Shown in pieces: positions 44,225-53,356 of a DNA stretch of 64,000 nucleotides (positions are counted from its first letter, which is position 1; every line of letters begins with the position of its first letter). Origin of the DNA: an uncultured Bacteroidales bacterium. GTDB taxonomy: Bacteria; Bacteroidota; Bacteroidia; Bacteroidales; UBA932. The translations under genes were made by a program, and so were the position numbers. Location: the NCBI GenBank assembly GCA_934717185.1, contig CAKUYQ010000010.1, forward strand, positions 23,911 through 87,910, written 5' to 3'. Below the pieces are notes generated by a model. It did no database searches. It was not told where the DNA came from and saw only the letters and a list, made by a program, of their open reading frames with translations.

Positions 44225-45258
44225 GAAGGTCTGTTACGCTGTCTATGCTGCTGCTTGTTGCAGCTATATTTATACTGTTCTTCTTGAATCTTCTGTTGGG
44301 CTCAGTTGAGATTCCGGTAAGGTCTGTATGGAATATAATTACAGGAGATAACGGCGAATCTGAAATCTGGCGGAATATTGTGCTTAAGTCACGTGTGCCG
44401 CAATCGCTTACAGCGTTGGTGGCAGGTGCGGGACTTGCTGTAAGCGGACTTCAGATGCAGACTGTTTTCCGTAACCCTTTGGCCGGGCCCTCTGTGTTGG
44501 GTATCAGCTCCGGTGCCAGTTTGGGGGTGGCATTTGTGGTGCTTTTGTCGGGAAGCATAGGCGGTGTGGCATTAAGCTCCTTAGGCTTTTTTGGCGAGCT
44601 TGCGTTGACTGTTGCCGCCATTGCAGGTGCTCTTTCCGTAATGGCACTGATTGTTTTTGTTTCGCAGAAGGTTAAGGGAAATGTGACGCTGCTCATAATT
44701 GGTGTTATGATAGGGTATGTGGCAAATGCCGTGATAGGGGTACTCAAGTTCTTTAGCGTGGAGGAGGATATACGTGCGTACGTAATCTGGGGACTTGGCA
44801 GTTTTGCAAGGGTTTCTGGAAATCAGGTGGTCGTTTTTGTCTGTATTATGGCTGTGTTACTGCCGCTCTCTTTTCTTCTTATAAAAACTCTTAATCTATT
44901 GCTGTTGGGAGATGCCTACGCTCGTAATCTTGGATTGAATATAAAGCGTGCAAGACTGTTTGTTATAACATGTTCCGGGGTTTTGGTTGCAATAGTTACT
45001 GCATATTGCGGACCTATTACATTTTTGGGATTGGCTGTGCCTCACCTTTGCAGGGGAATATTCCGCAGTTCGGATCATAGGGTTCTTATGCCTGCGTCAC
45101 TGTTGGCCGGTGCCGCTTTGGCTCTGCTCTGCAACCTTATAGCGCGTATGCCGGGGTTTGAGGGTGCGTTGCCGGTTAATTCAGTTACAGCCATTGTTGG
45201 TGCCCCTGTTGTTATATATGTACTGTTTAAGAAACGCCATAATGATATTAGTGAATGA
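44221..45258 (+). CDS. btuC: FecCD-family ABC permease (BtuC-like)
   Basis: 345 residues with about ten membrane helices of the FecCD/BtuC family. Marks: LKSRVPQSLTALVAGAGLAVSG (key RVPQSL and AGAGLAVSG), GLQMQTVFRNPLAGPSVLGISSGAS (key FRNPLAGPSVLGISSGA), and the cytoplasmic L-loop GPITFLGLAVPHLCR near 262. It overlaps btuF and btuD by four bases each. It should form the membrane channel with the ATPase that follows. A TTGTCGGGAAG copy at 44545 encodes LSGS in a helix. Confidence 0.93.
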   Translation: MRRSVTLSMLLLVAAIFILFFLNLLLGSVEIPVRSVWNIITGDNGESEIWRNIVLKSRVPQSLTALVAGAGLAVSGLQMQTVFRNPLAGPSVLGISSGASLGVAFVVLLSGSIGGVALSSLGFFGELALTVAAIAGALSVMALIVFVSQKVKGNVTLLIIGVMIGYVANAVIGVLKFFSVEEDIRAYVIWGLGSFARVSGNQVVVFVCIMAVLLPLSFLLIKTLNLLLLGDAYARNLGLNIKRARLFVITCSGVLVAIVTAYCGPITFLGLAVPHLCRGIFRSSDHRVLMPASLLAGAALALLCNLIARMPGFEGALPVNSVTAIVGAPVVIYVLFKKRHNDISE

Positions 45259-46262
45259 TGAAGAATGCGACTATTTGTATAAAGAATCTTTCAATAGGCT
45301 ATGTCGGGAAGAAAAAGACCACAATGGTAGCCAAGGATATTAATGCAAAAATATATAGTGGGGAGCTTACCTGCCTGCTTGGAGCCAACGGTGCCGGAAA
45401 ATCGACTCTGCTGAGAACATTGTCTGCTTTTCAGCCTCCGTTGAGCGGATCTATAGAGATTATGGGAAAGCAGTTGTCGGATTATACAGACAAACAGTTG
45501 GCAAAGACAGTTGGTGTTGTACTTACGGAGAGGTGTGAGCTGAGAAATATGACTGTGCATGAATTGGTGGGGATGGGAAGAAGCCCGTATACCGGATTTT
45601 GGGGAACGCTTGGTAAGGATGACAAAAGGATTGTAGATGAGTCGATTGCTTTGGTTGGTATTGAGGCGTTTAAAGAGAGGATGGTGCAGAATCTGAGTGA
45701 TGGTGAAAGGCAGAAGGTAATGATTGCAAAGGCTTTGGCCCAACAGACCCCTATAATTTTTCTTGATGAACCTACTGCTTTTTTGGATTATCCCAGTAAA
45801 ATAGAGATACTGCATCTTTTACACAGGTTGTCAAAACAGATGCAAAAGACCATATTCCTTTCTACTCACGATTTGGAACTTGCTCTGCAGATAGCAGACA
45901 ATGTGTGGCTTATGGATAAGCAGAACGGAGTGGTTACAGGTATGCCGGAGGATTTGGCCATTGAGGGGAGATTAAACGGGTTCTTTAAACGTAAAGGGGT
46001 TGTGTTTGACTCTGCAACAGGGCTTTTCAGGATAGATAATTCTTATAATATGCAGATCTGCCTTAAGGGGGGTGGAGACAAATATGCAATGGTGCAGAAG
46101 GCGTTGAGACGAAACGGGGTTTATGCCTCCAATGAGGTTGAATCTGCCATGCATATATTGGCAGATGACAACAGTAACGGATATGTTATCTGCAAGCCGG
46201 ATGGGGGAAAGACAGTGGTAGGCACAATCCGGGAGCTTTTACTGAGCTTGGATATTGGGTGA
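45255..46262 (+). CDS. btuD: ABC transporter ATPase with C-terminal extension (BtuD-like)
   Basis: 335 residues. Walker A GANGAGKSTLLRTL lies near 44-57, signature LSDGERQKVMIAKALAQ near 142-158, Walker B PIIFLDEPTAFLDYP near 162-176 and the H-loop STHD near 197. The ATPase domain ends near 250. About 85 further residues (FDSATGLFRIDNSYNMQICL to the end, with VICKPDGGKTVVGTIRELL) form an extra small domain, uncommon in BtuD and seen in some Bacteroidota homologues; it may be regulatory. The stop overlaps the end of the converging cbiJ-cbiD gene by 24 bases. Confidence 0.92.
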   Translation: MMKNATICIKNLSIGYVGKKKTTMVAKDINAKIYSGELTCLLGANGAGKSTLLRTLSAFQPPLSGSIEIMGKQLSDYTDKQLAKTVGVVLTERCELRNMTVHELVGMGRSPYTGFWGTLGKDDKRIVDESIALVGIEAFKERMVQNLSDGERQKVMIAKALAQQTPIIFLDEPTAFLDYPSKIEILHLLHRLSKQMQKTIFLSTHDLELALQIADNVWLMDKQNGVVTGMPEDLAIEGRLNGFFKRKGVVFDSATGLFRIDNSYNMQICLKGGGDKYAMVQKALRRNGVYASNEVESAMHILADDNSNGYVICKPDGGKTVVGTIRELLLSLDIG

Positions 46263-48041
46263 GATGGTTTTTCCATTCTCATCAATCAGAAGCAGGGTGA
46301 GATCTCCGTTCGGCAGACAGGATTTGGCTACATTGTAGCAGCGTAGTGCAAGCATATTGAAAAACTTGGAGGAGTCGTCGGGAAGAAAAGAATCCCAAAG
46401 CTCCCTTGCTAATGTTATCTTCTCTATTGTCTCCAATGCATATTGTGTACAGCCTGCATCTGCTGCCATCTCCTTTAAAAATGCTTTGTTCATTACAACC
46501 TCTCGGCTGTGAGTATCTAAAAATCCCTCTGCAAGTTTTACCGCTTTGCCAATCATTATTCCCATGGCTACCTCTTTGAATCCCAGTTCATCTGCTATTT
46601 TAAGGGTATCTCCAATAAAATTACCGTAGTGGATGAATGCCTGTGGCGGAAGCTGCGGGTAGATGGTCTTTAGAAACTGTTCGCTTTTGGCTCCGGAGTT
46701 TATTACAAGGCGTGGCGAACCAACGGCCTTACAGACCTCGGCTTCCCTTCTTATGGCATCTACAAAGGCTTTTGAGGAGAAGGGGCGTACTATGCCCGAT
46801 GTCCCTATTATGGATATGCCGTCTACAATTCCAAGTCTTGGGTTGAATGTTCGTTTTGCAAGTTCGCGCCCGCCTGGAACGGATATGGTTACATCAAGGC
46901 CGCCGTCATATAGGGCAGACAGTTCATCTGTAATCATCTTCCGTGGTGTTTTATTAATGGCGGGGGCACCTATATCAAGTCCCAATCCCGGCAGTGTTAT
47001 TCTGCCAACCCCTTCTCCTTGAAGGAAATGAATGCCGGGACTGTTGCTAAACCTAACAGTAGAGACTATGGCCTGCCCGTTGGTTATATCGGGGTCATCC
47101 CCTGCATCTTTTATTACAGTGGCGGTTGCATAATCCTCTTTAAGCGTCACATCGCATACCGGCAATTCCAATACCTCCCCGTTGGGAAAGGTTATATCAA
47201 CATTTGTGGAATTCCCCTCTCCAAGCAGTGCCAATAGGGCTGCTTTGCTCGCAGCTGTGGCACATGCTCCTGTTGTGTATCCGGTACGCAGGTTAAAGAA
47301 CCCGGGAAGATGCTTTTCTATCTGTTTGCGCAGTCCGTTTTCGCCTGTTACAATAATAAACTCTTTTGGCAGCTGCGGCTTTTTTACAGCGTACACAGGT
47401 ATACCGTATTTATATGCGGCCTCCACTTTCTGCAGGAAACCGCCCGATTCGCCGCTCTCCTTTGTGAGTACGGCCTGCGGGTGCAACCGTGCAATCAGCT
47501 CATCTTCACTTTCCTGCTCATAATAAACAAGAAAATTTTCATCAAATCCCTGCTTTATTGCAAGTGACAGAGACTCATCTCTCTGCAGAATGCGGAACCA
47601 GCAGGTGTGATTCTTCCAGAAATCCTGTAGTTTGCATATAGTCTGTACGCCGGTTAGAGACAGCAATCTGTCAATGCCGTCTGCATTGAGATTTTTTATG
47701 GCATCTGTGTAATCATTGCACCAGATAATGTTAGAGGAGTGCTTTGGGTATATACGTTCTACCCTTATTACCGGAATCTGCAGCTCTGCAGATGCTTGTG
47801 CAACGGCAGCATGCAGTCCTACGGCAAAAGGATGTGCGGCATCCACCAAAAGCCCGATCTTATAGTTGCGGCAGAACTCGGCCATTGCGGCAGCATCCAT
47901 ACCGCCGGTAACGTGAGTACCGTTGCGGCATATAATCTCCTGCAGTTCACCCTTTGTAGAGTAATAATATGGTGAACCGGCCTCATCAGCCACCTTTACA
48001 GCCATACGGCCCTCCGTTGTTCCGCCAAGAATAAGTATCAT
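46239..48041 (-). CDS. Fusion CbiJ-CbiD: cobalt-precorrin-6A reductase and cobalt-precorrin-5B C1-methyltransferase
   Basis: 600 residues. Residues 1-245 are CbiJ/CobK: ILILGGTTEGRMAV start, VDAAHPFAVGLHAAV near 66, and VLTKESGESGGFLQKVEAA near 212, an NAD(P)H-dependent reductase. Residues about 250-600 are CbiD: LRTGYTTGACATAASKAAL near 252, TFPNGEVLELPV, and KDAGDDPDITNGQAIV near 310, then NSGAKSEQFLKTIYP. Both domains are complete. The two act near each other in the anaerobic corrin pathway but not on consecutive substrates. It is the last gene of the minus-strand operon, four bases overlapping cbiG-cbiF, and its end overlaps btuD. Confidence 0.94.
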   Translation of the reverse strand: MILILGGTTEGRMAVKVADEAGSPYYYSTKGELQEIICRNGTHVTGGMDAAAMAEFCRNYKIGLLVDAAHPFAVGLHAAVAQASAELQIPVIRVERIYPKHSSNIIWCNDYTDAIKNLNADGIDRLLSLTGVQTICKLQDFWKNHTCWFRILQRDESLSLAIKQGFDENFLVYYEQESEDELIARLHPQAVLTKESGESGGFLQKVEAAYKYGIPVYAVKKPQLPKEFIIVTGENGLRKQIEKHLPGFFNLRTGYTTGACATAASKAALLALLGEGNSTNVDITFPNGEVLELPVCDVTLKEDYATATVIKDAGDDPDITNGQAIVSTVRFSNSPGIHFLQGEGVGRITLPGLGLDIGAPAINKTPRKMITDELSALYDGGLDVTISVPGGRELAKRTFNPRLGIVDGISIIGTSGIVRPFSSKAFVDAIRREAEVCKAVGSPRLVINSGAKSEQFLKTIYPQLPPQAFIHYGNFIGDTLKIADELGFKEVAMGIMIGKAVKLAEGFLDTHSREVVMNKAFLKEMAADAGCTQYALETIEKITLARELWDSFLPDDSSKFFNMLALRCYNVAKSCLPNGDLTLLLIDENGKTISPNIQAQ

Positions 48042-49852
48042 TTTCTAAAGAGGTGTTTAAACTCGTGAGCATACAGGCGGGACAAACCTTTTCTGTTGTC
48101 TATGGCATCTCCAACAACCAACAGAGTGGTAAGAGTAAGATTATTCTCTTTTACAATCTTTGCAAGATCCTTTAGCTCACCCCTGTATATCCGCTCCTCT
48201 TTCCATGTAAGTTTATAGCATGCAGCAACGGGTGTATGCGGCGGATATGCCTGCAACAGCTCTGCCTGTACCTGTTCCACAACACCTGCACTCAGATATA
48301 TGCACATGGTACTCTGAGACTTTGCCAACTTGTGGAGCTGCTCCTTCTCCGGCATTGGGGTACGCCCTTCACCTCGAGTAAGTATAATTGTCTGAACCTT
48401 TTCCGGTATGGTAAACTGTGAACGCAGAGCGGCGGCTGCAGCTTGAAAAGATGATATTCCGGGAGTTATGTGATAACTCATATTGTACCGGTCAAAAAAT
48501 GCCATCTGTTCCTGAATTGCACCGTAAATACATGGATCTCCCGTATGAAGACGGACAACAAGCAACCCTCTGTCATAAAAATCCTTCATTAGGACAAACT
48601 GCTCCTCCAAATCGAGTGCGGCAGAGCTTCTTACCGTAGCACCTGCCTTTGCATAATATGTAAGCTCCACAGGAACAAGACTTCCGGCATACAGAATAAG
48701 ATCTGCCCTTTCCAAAAAATGTTTGCCTCTCACAGAGACAAGCTCCGGGTCTCCGGGGCCTGCTCCAACTATCTCAATATGCCCCCTTCTTGTCGCATTC
48801 CTGTCCAAGCTCAAGGCAAAAGTAAAATGGTTCCCCTCTGTAACAACCCCTTTCTGCTTTTCAATCAACAAATCCCCAAAATTGCCGCTTTTTATTGCTG
48901 CAGCCTCTGCTACCCCGTAAAGCCCCGTTACCTCAAAAGCCTTTTCAGACGGGTTGGGAACCTCAATATCTTTAAGCTCCTCTTCCCGATAAACAATCTT
49001 TTTTACGTAAGGCCACCTCTCCGTGAGTGCCTGCAGCACAGGTTCGCCCCTTTTTAATTCAATGGTGCTTACGGTTGCCAATGAAAGAGGATTAAGATTC
49101 CGGCTCTTTATCTCGTTCTCAATATATTCGGCAACTCCGTTAGGAGCACACTGTTTTTTGCACCCAATGCCCAAATGCAGGACAGGGGGGGCGAAAACAA
49201 GCATTGGAACATCCGTCTGTTTATGTAGATATGGCGTTACGGCAATAATCAATTCAACATTGGACATAGGGATATCTTCAAACTTGTAGTATACCTTTAC
49301 ATGCTCCGGAAGAGTCCTTTCAAGATAGTCGGTTCCTTTGTCTCTTGTCTCTAACAGTAATGCTGTTTTACGCTTCTGAACGAACAGAAAGATAAATCTG
49401 TTCATCATTGCCGGTGTTGCTGAAACCTGCCAGCCGTATTGCTGCGCCAATGTATCCAACGCCCACAGCTCTTCGTTGTCGCTGAGGGTTGTTATTACAG
49501 CCTCACAGCCTATAACTGCCGCTACTCTGCGGCTTAGCTCATTTGCTCCGCCAATATGCCCTGATAACACAGGTATCACATATCTTCCAACACTGTCTAC
49601 ACATAACACAGCAGGATCTTTGTACTTGTTCTTTAGGCAGGCTGCAATGCTTCTAACACATATCCCCATTGCCCCTATAAAGACAATACTCTCAAATTCA
49701 CTGAAATGTTCCAAAAGAAACCGGCTGTACGAGGTAATGTTAACACATCCCTCACAATCATTTTTTGTATATATGGTGGCATCGCCCAATTCTCTCTGTA
49801 TGGTTTTGGCCATATTAAGGCTCTGCTCTGTAACCAATATTATCGCTTTCAT
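48038..49852 (-). CDS. Fusion CbiG-CbiF: cobalt-precorrin-5A hydrolase and precorrin-4 C11-methyltransferase
   Basis: 604 residues. Residues 1-355 are CbiG: FIGAMGICVRSIA near 58, SVGRYVIPVLSGHIGGAN near 86, and LHLGIGCKKQCAPN near 225. Residues about 358-604 are the SAM-dependent CbiF/CobM: IEIVGAGPGDPELVSVRGKHFL start, GDPCIYGAIQEQM near 452 and TPGISSFQAAAAAL near 476 (key words GAGPGDPEL and GDPCIYGA). CbiF makes the substrate that CbiG opens, so the fusion joins consecutive steps. It overlaps both neighbours by four bases. Confidence 0.94.
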   Translation of the reverse strand: MKAIILVTEQSLNMAKTIQRELGDATIYTKNDCEGCVNITSYSRFLLEHFSEFESIVFIGAMGICVRSIAACLKNKYKDPAVLCVDSVGRYVIPVLSGHIGGANELSRRVAAVIGCEAVITTLSDNEELWALDTLAQQYGWQVSATPAMMNRFIFLFVQKRKTALLLETRDKGTDYLERTLPEHVKVYYKFEDIPMSNVELIIAVTPYLHKQTDVPMLVFAPPVLHLGIGCKKQCAPNGVAEYIENEIKSRNLNPLSLATVSTIELKRGEPVLQALTERWPYVKKIVYREEELKDIEVPNPSEKAFEVTGLYGVAEAAAIKSGNFGDLLIEKQKGVVTEGNHFTFALSLDRNATRRGHIEIVGAGPGDPELVSVRGKHFLERADLILYAGSLVPVELTYYAKAGATVRSSAALDLEEQFVLMKDFYDRGLLVVRLHTGDPCIYGAIQEQMAFFDRYNMSYHITPGISSFQAAAAALRSQFTIPEKVQTIILTRGEGRTPMPEKEQLHKLAKSQSTMCIYLSAGVVEQVQAELLQAYPPHTPVAACYKLTWKEERIYRGELKDLAKIVKENNLTLTTLLVVGDAIDNRKGLSRLYAHEFKHLFRK

Positions 49853-51036
49853 TCTGCTTTCATTATTTCAATAGGGTTAAACGAATCTACCGCAATATGC
49901 TGTTTGTGTACAATATTGCGGCCTATCTCTTTAATGCCGTCTGTAAAGAGTTCCCTGCTGCTCTCGCTAACGGAGTTGAATACTATTGCTCCACCCGGTA
50001 GCAACACCCTGTTCACTTTGTGAAGGATCTCTTTCAGCTTTCCACCGTGCCCTCCTATAAACACAGCGTCCGGCGCGGGAAATGCAGACAGATCTGCATT
50101 CACAAAATCACCCATGCTTACAGTAATGCCCGGAGTGCCGAACTTACATGAATTGGCTGCAATAATCTCCTCACACTCCGGCCTCTGCTCAAAAGCAACA
50201 ACTTTAAGGTGAGGAAACTGCAGTTTAGCCTCTATGGAGACAGAGCCTGTACAGAAACCTATATCCCAAAGCACTGCTCTATTGTGCAGGTCCAACATGC
50301 TTAGCGTAAGCAAGCGTATTGGAGCTTTGGTTATCATCTTGGTACGCCCGTCCAACAGATGGAAATCGCTTTCCGGAATGCCAAAAGGGCGACAACGTTT
50401 GTATTTCTGCTCTAAAATAATGCAATTGGGAAAATCAAATTCTGCCAGTGCAGCATCCTTTAGAGAGAATGTTCGTACCCGCTCTCTGCTGCTGTTTCCC
50501 AACAGCTCTCCCACAGTCATGGTGTAGTTGTCGTATCCGTACTCCAACATCCGCTGTGCTATAACGGCAGGGGTCTTGTTCTTGTCTGTGAGGATGCCAA
50601 TCTGCTCCTCTTCCTTTATCAGTGCACTGTAAAACTCGTCCCACGGACGTCCTGTTAATGAAACAGGCCTCATTTTATGGTAGGGTAGTGCCATTCTGTG
50701 CGCCAACATCTGCAGTGAGTTGAAAAACGGATATACTTTTACATCAGCTTGCGGCAGCCGTTTTAAGATGGTGTTGGCAAATCCAAAGAAAAGCGGGTCA
50801 CCGGATGCAAAGACAACAATCTCATCTATACCTTCATACGCAGAGAAAACTATATCCAACGGAACTGTAATATCTATCCAACGGTGATTGTCGGGAAGCA
50901 GATTATAAACAATCTCATGATGTCTCTTTCCACCCGAAAAAAACATTCCTCCCTTTATGATTTTTAAAACATCCGGAGCAAAACTGCATGGCTGCTCATC
51001 CGGCAGTCCGATCACATAAAAACGTTGCCTACACAT
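49849..51036 (-). CDS. CbiE/CbiT (CobL-like) cobalt-precorrin-7 C5/C15 methyltransferase, decarboxylating
   Basis: 395 residues. The N-terminal half (1-200) is the CbiE methylase, with GGKRHHE near 35, FASGDPLFFGFANT near 83 and SLQMLAHRMALPYHKM near 107. The C-terminal half (from about 215) is CbiT, a class I Rossmann methyltransferase with DIGFCTGSVSIEAKL near 262 and FIGGHGGKLKEIL near 330. Together they methylate C5 and C15 and decarboxylate the acetate chain at ring C. It overlaps cbiH-cbiC by eight bases and cbiG-cbiF by four. A TTGTCGGGAAG copy lies at 50888. Confidence 0.94.
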   Translation of the reverse strand: MCRQRFYVIGLPDEQPCSFAPDVLKIIKGGMFFSGGKRHHEIVYNLLPDNHRWIDITVPLDIVFSAYEGIDEIVVFASGDPLFFGFANTILKRLPQADVKVYPFFNSLQMLAHRMALPYHKMRPVSLTGRPWDEFYSALIKEEEQIGILTDKNKTPAVIAQRMLEYGYDNYTMTVGELLGNSSRERVRTFSLKDAALAEFDFPNCIILEQKYKRCRPFGIPESDFHLLDGRTKMITKAPIRLLTLSMLDLHNRAVLWDIGFCTGSVSIEAKLQFPHLKVVAFEQRPECEEIIAANSCKFGTPGITVSMGDFVNADLSAFPAPDAVFIGGHGGKLKEILHKVNRVLLPGGAIVFNSVSESSRELFTDGIKEIGRNIVHKQHIAVDSFNPIEIMKAE

Positions 51037-52438
51037 CTCTGCCCGGTTTTAGCTGTTCTGCATCGTTGAAACTGAGTATTGAGTTTACCAATGTGGCCGC
51101 CAAATTGCTGCCCCCCTTTCTACCTTCAACTATTATCTTTGGTATTTTGGTGAACGGCTTTACCATGTGCTTGCTCTCACACACATGGACAAATCCAACC
51201 GGAGCTGCAATAACACCTGCCGGGGTGGCTTTTCCCCTTTTTATAAGCTCGCAAAGCTCCATTAGTGCTGTTGGTGCATTGCCAAAGACATATAGCGCAT
51301 TGGGGTGCTCGGCCACGGCCAATCGTATGCCTGCCTGTGTGCGTGTAATATTCTTATCCTTAGCCATATCCGCAACTCTTTCGTCTTGCAGGTAACATTT
51401 TACAGATGCACCAAAACGTTGCAGGGCCGCTTTCCTTATTCCCGATGCCGCCATTGTGACATCTGTAATTACTGTATCTGTCTTTCCGTTTTCAAAAAGG
51501 GTATACAGCTGTTCCACTGCATTTTCATCTATATACAGAATATCCTCCATATCAAAATCTGCGGTGGTGTGAATGGCATGCAGCAGCGCCCATTTTTTTC
51601 CAAGTGGAACATTGGGGTGTTTCAGCTCCTTTTCAATGGTTCTAAAGCTCTTTATCATTATCTCCTGCCCAATGCCGTTGGTTTTATTACAGTTTTCTTC
51701 CCGATAATACCCGCGTGGGGTTATGAACCTGTTATTCCAGATCTTTGACTGGCTATTACCTATGAGCACAACAGTGAACATATCAACATCTTCGGGGTCA
51801 AAGTTGTTTAGAGTGGTAACGGTTACCTTCTCCTCATCTCTGCCGGCCTGCCTTACATAGCCTACAGGTGTATTTCCGCTGCGTTCCTTAAGAAATATCT
51901 CTTTAAGACGGTACAGCTGCCAATAGCGTCCCTCGCTTTTTGGGTTGTAAATAGCGGTTACAAAGTCTGCAGAGGCTGCCGCGAATATGCGCTTTTCTAT
52001 CCTCTCCCACGGAGTCATAAGATCAGACAGAGAGATGATGCAAAAGTCATGGCCTATTGGAGCTCCCAATAAAGATGCCGCTTTCTGGAATGCGCTTATG
52101 CCTGGGAGTACCTCAACCTCAACGGTGCTGTTGCGCTCCTTTTTCATCTCGTATATAAGTGGAGCCATACCGTAAATCCCTGCATCACCGGAACTTATTA
52201 TACATACTGTTTTTCCCTTTTCCGCCTGTTCAAACGCCTGTTCGGCTCTCTCCCTTTCCCGTTTCATCCCTGTATCTATACATACGGCATCAGCCCTTAG
52301 ATATGGCTTTATGAATTGAAAATAGTATTTGTATCCTATAATTACGTCACTATCCTTTATAGCTTGCAGTACTGCCGGAGTAATGTCGTTTGCACTACCG
52401 GGCCCTATGCCTGCGACAATAAGTCGTGGATTATTCAT
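51029..52438 (-). CDS. Fusion CbiH-CbiC: precorrin-3B C17-methyltransferase and precorrin-8 methylmutase
   Basis: 469 residues. Residues 1-235 are CbiH/CobJ: LIVAGIGPGSANDITP start, SSGDAGIYGMAPL near 80 and VLPGISAFQKAASLLGAPIGHDF near 110 (key LPGISAFQ). It contracts ring C to ring D with methylation at C17. Residues about 255-469 are CbiC/CobH: HTTADFDMEDIL near 296, VITDVTMAASGIRKA near 330, and APVGFVHVCESK near 425, with the methyl-shifting His kept. It is the first gene of the operon, with a -7 box at 52544-52551. CbiL and the chelatase that would feed it are not in the window. Confidence 0.94.
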   Translation of the reverse strand: MNNPRLIVAGIGPGSANDITPAVLQAIKDSDVIIGYKYYFQFIKPYLRADAVCIDTGMKRERERAEQAFEQAEKGKTVCIISSGDAGIYGMAPLIYEMKKERNSTVEVEVLPGISAFQKAASLLGAPIGHDFCIISLSDLMTPWERIEKRIFAAASADFVTAIYNPKSEGRYWQLYRLKEIFLKERSGNTPVGYVRQAGRDEEKVTVTTLNNFDPEDVDMFTVVLIGNSQSKIWNNRFITPRGYYREENCNKTNGIGQEIMIKSFRTIEKELKHPNVPLGKKWALLHAIHTTADFDMEDILYIDENAVEQLYTLFENGKTDTVITDVTMAASGIRKAALQRFGASVKCYLQDERVADMAKDKNITRTQAGIRLAVAEHPNALYVFGNAPTALMELCELIKRGKATPAGVIAAPVGFVHVCESKHMVKPFTKIPKIIVEGRKGGSNLAATLVNSILSFNDAEQLKPGRDV

Positions 52439-52543
52439 GATATACCAAATGAATTAACAATGAGTATTAAATCATATACAGTTTCCTACATACAACCCTC
52501 ATTGCTTTTGCATTTGAGGGCAACTGCACTGTATAGCGTGACG

Positions 52544-52551
52544 CAAAATTA
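52544..52551 (-). promoter_or_regulatory. Candidate -7 box of the cbiHC-ET-GF-JD operon
   Basis: Minus-strand TAATTTTG, an exact TAnnTTTG match, 106 bases before the start at 52438. The leader contains CCTCA...TGAGG pairing (around 52498-52520), possibly a small hairpin. I see no cobalamin riboswitch core in this gap. Confidence 0.5.
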
Positions 52552-52750
52552 GATTTTTATTCTTAGAAGTCTGTTAATTTTTTTGTTAAAGTAAGCGCAA
52601 AATAAGTTGAATTTTTTTTGCGTAAGATTTTTGAGGCAAATTTTCTTTTTTAAGGGGAAGGTAACGGTGCTAAATGAGGTTTAAGACAGAAAATAGAGCC
52701 AAAAAGAGTTCAAATGGACTAACAATTGAGAAAAATTTAAAACTGCTTCT

Positions 52751-52758
52751 TAAATTTG
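52751..52758 (+). promoter_or_regulatory. Candidate -7 box of the adenosyltransferase-cbiP-cobD operon
   Basis: TAAATTTG, an exact TAnnTTTG match, 23 bases before the start codon at 52781. A TTG lies near the -33 place. The 340-base gap 52439-52780 thus holds two divergent promoters and otherwise only A/T-rich sequence. Confidence 0.5.
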
Positions 52759-52780
52759 CCGTACAAATGACAGAAGTTTT

Positions 52781-53356
52781 ATGAAGCGGATATATACACG
52801 TAGCGGAGATACAGGGTTTACGCGCATTCATGGCGGAGAACGTGTACCGAAAGATGATATACGTATAGAGGCTAACGGATGTATAGACGAACTGAACACG
52901 GTTATAGGGATTGTTCGTTCCATGCTGCCTGTGGAGCATGAGTGGCAGCCGTTTCTTTTCTCTATCCAAAGGAACCTTATGGTTGTCATGAGCCATGTGG
53001 CAACGCCGTCTTCAATACGGGATAAGAATCCAAACGTGCTTCCACCTGATATGGTTACCGTTTGCGAGGAGATGATGGACCGCCTTACTTTGCAGATGGA
53101 GGATAACGGTTATTTTATCCTGCCCGGCGGAACCCAAGTATCTGCACAACTGCAGTTTGCGCGTGTAGTGGCCAGAAGGGCAGAACGCCGTCTGTGGACA
53201 TTAGACAGAAAAGACAGTCTGCCCGAGCAGATACTGTGCTATATGAACAGATTGTCTGATCTGTTCTTCATTATGGCGCGTTATGAGATGTGGCAGCAGA
53301 AACTGCCTGAGGAGAGATGGATGTCATTTGCATATAAAGCTAGGAAACAGAAATGA
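52781..53356 (+). CDS. PduO-type ATP:cob(I)alamin adenosyltransferase
   Basis: Transfers the adenosyl group of ATP to reduced corrinoid. 191 residues, a five-helix bundle. The N-terminal ATP-binding loop is TRSGDTGFTRIHGGERVPKDD (key RSGDTGFT) at residues 6-20. The second half has FILPGGTQVSAQLQFARVVARRAER near 107-131 (key RRAERRLW), where the Arg and Glu for ATP are kept, and CYMNRLSDLFFIMARYE near 150. It overlaps cbiP by four bases, and the three-gene order matches the pathway after corrin ring formation. Confidence 0.93.
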   Translation: MKRIYTRSGDTGFTRIHGGERVPKDDIRIEANGCIDELNTVIGIVRSMLPVEHEWQPFLFSIQRNLMVVMSHVATPSSIRDKNPNVLPPDMVTVCEEMMDRLTLQMEDNGYFILPGGTQVSAQLQFARVVARRAERRLWTLDRKDSLPEQILCYMNRLSDLFFIMARYEMWQQKLPEERWMSFAYKARKQK

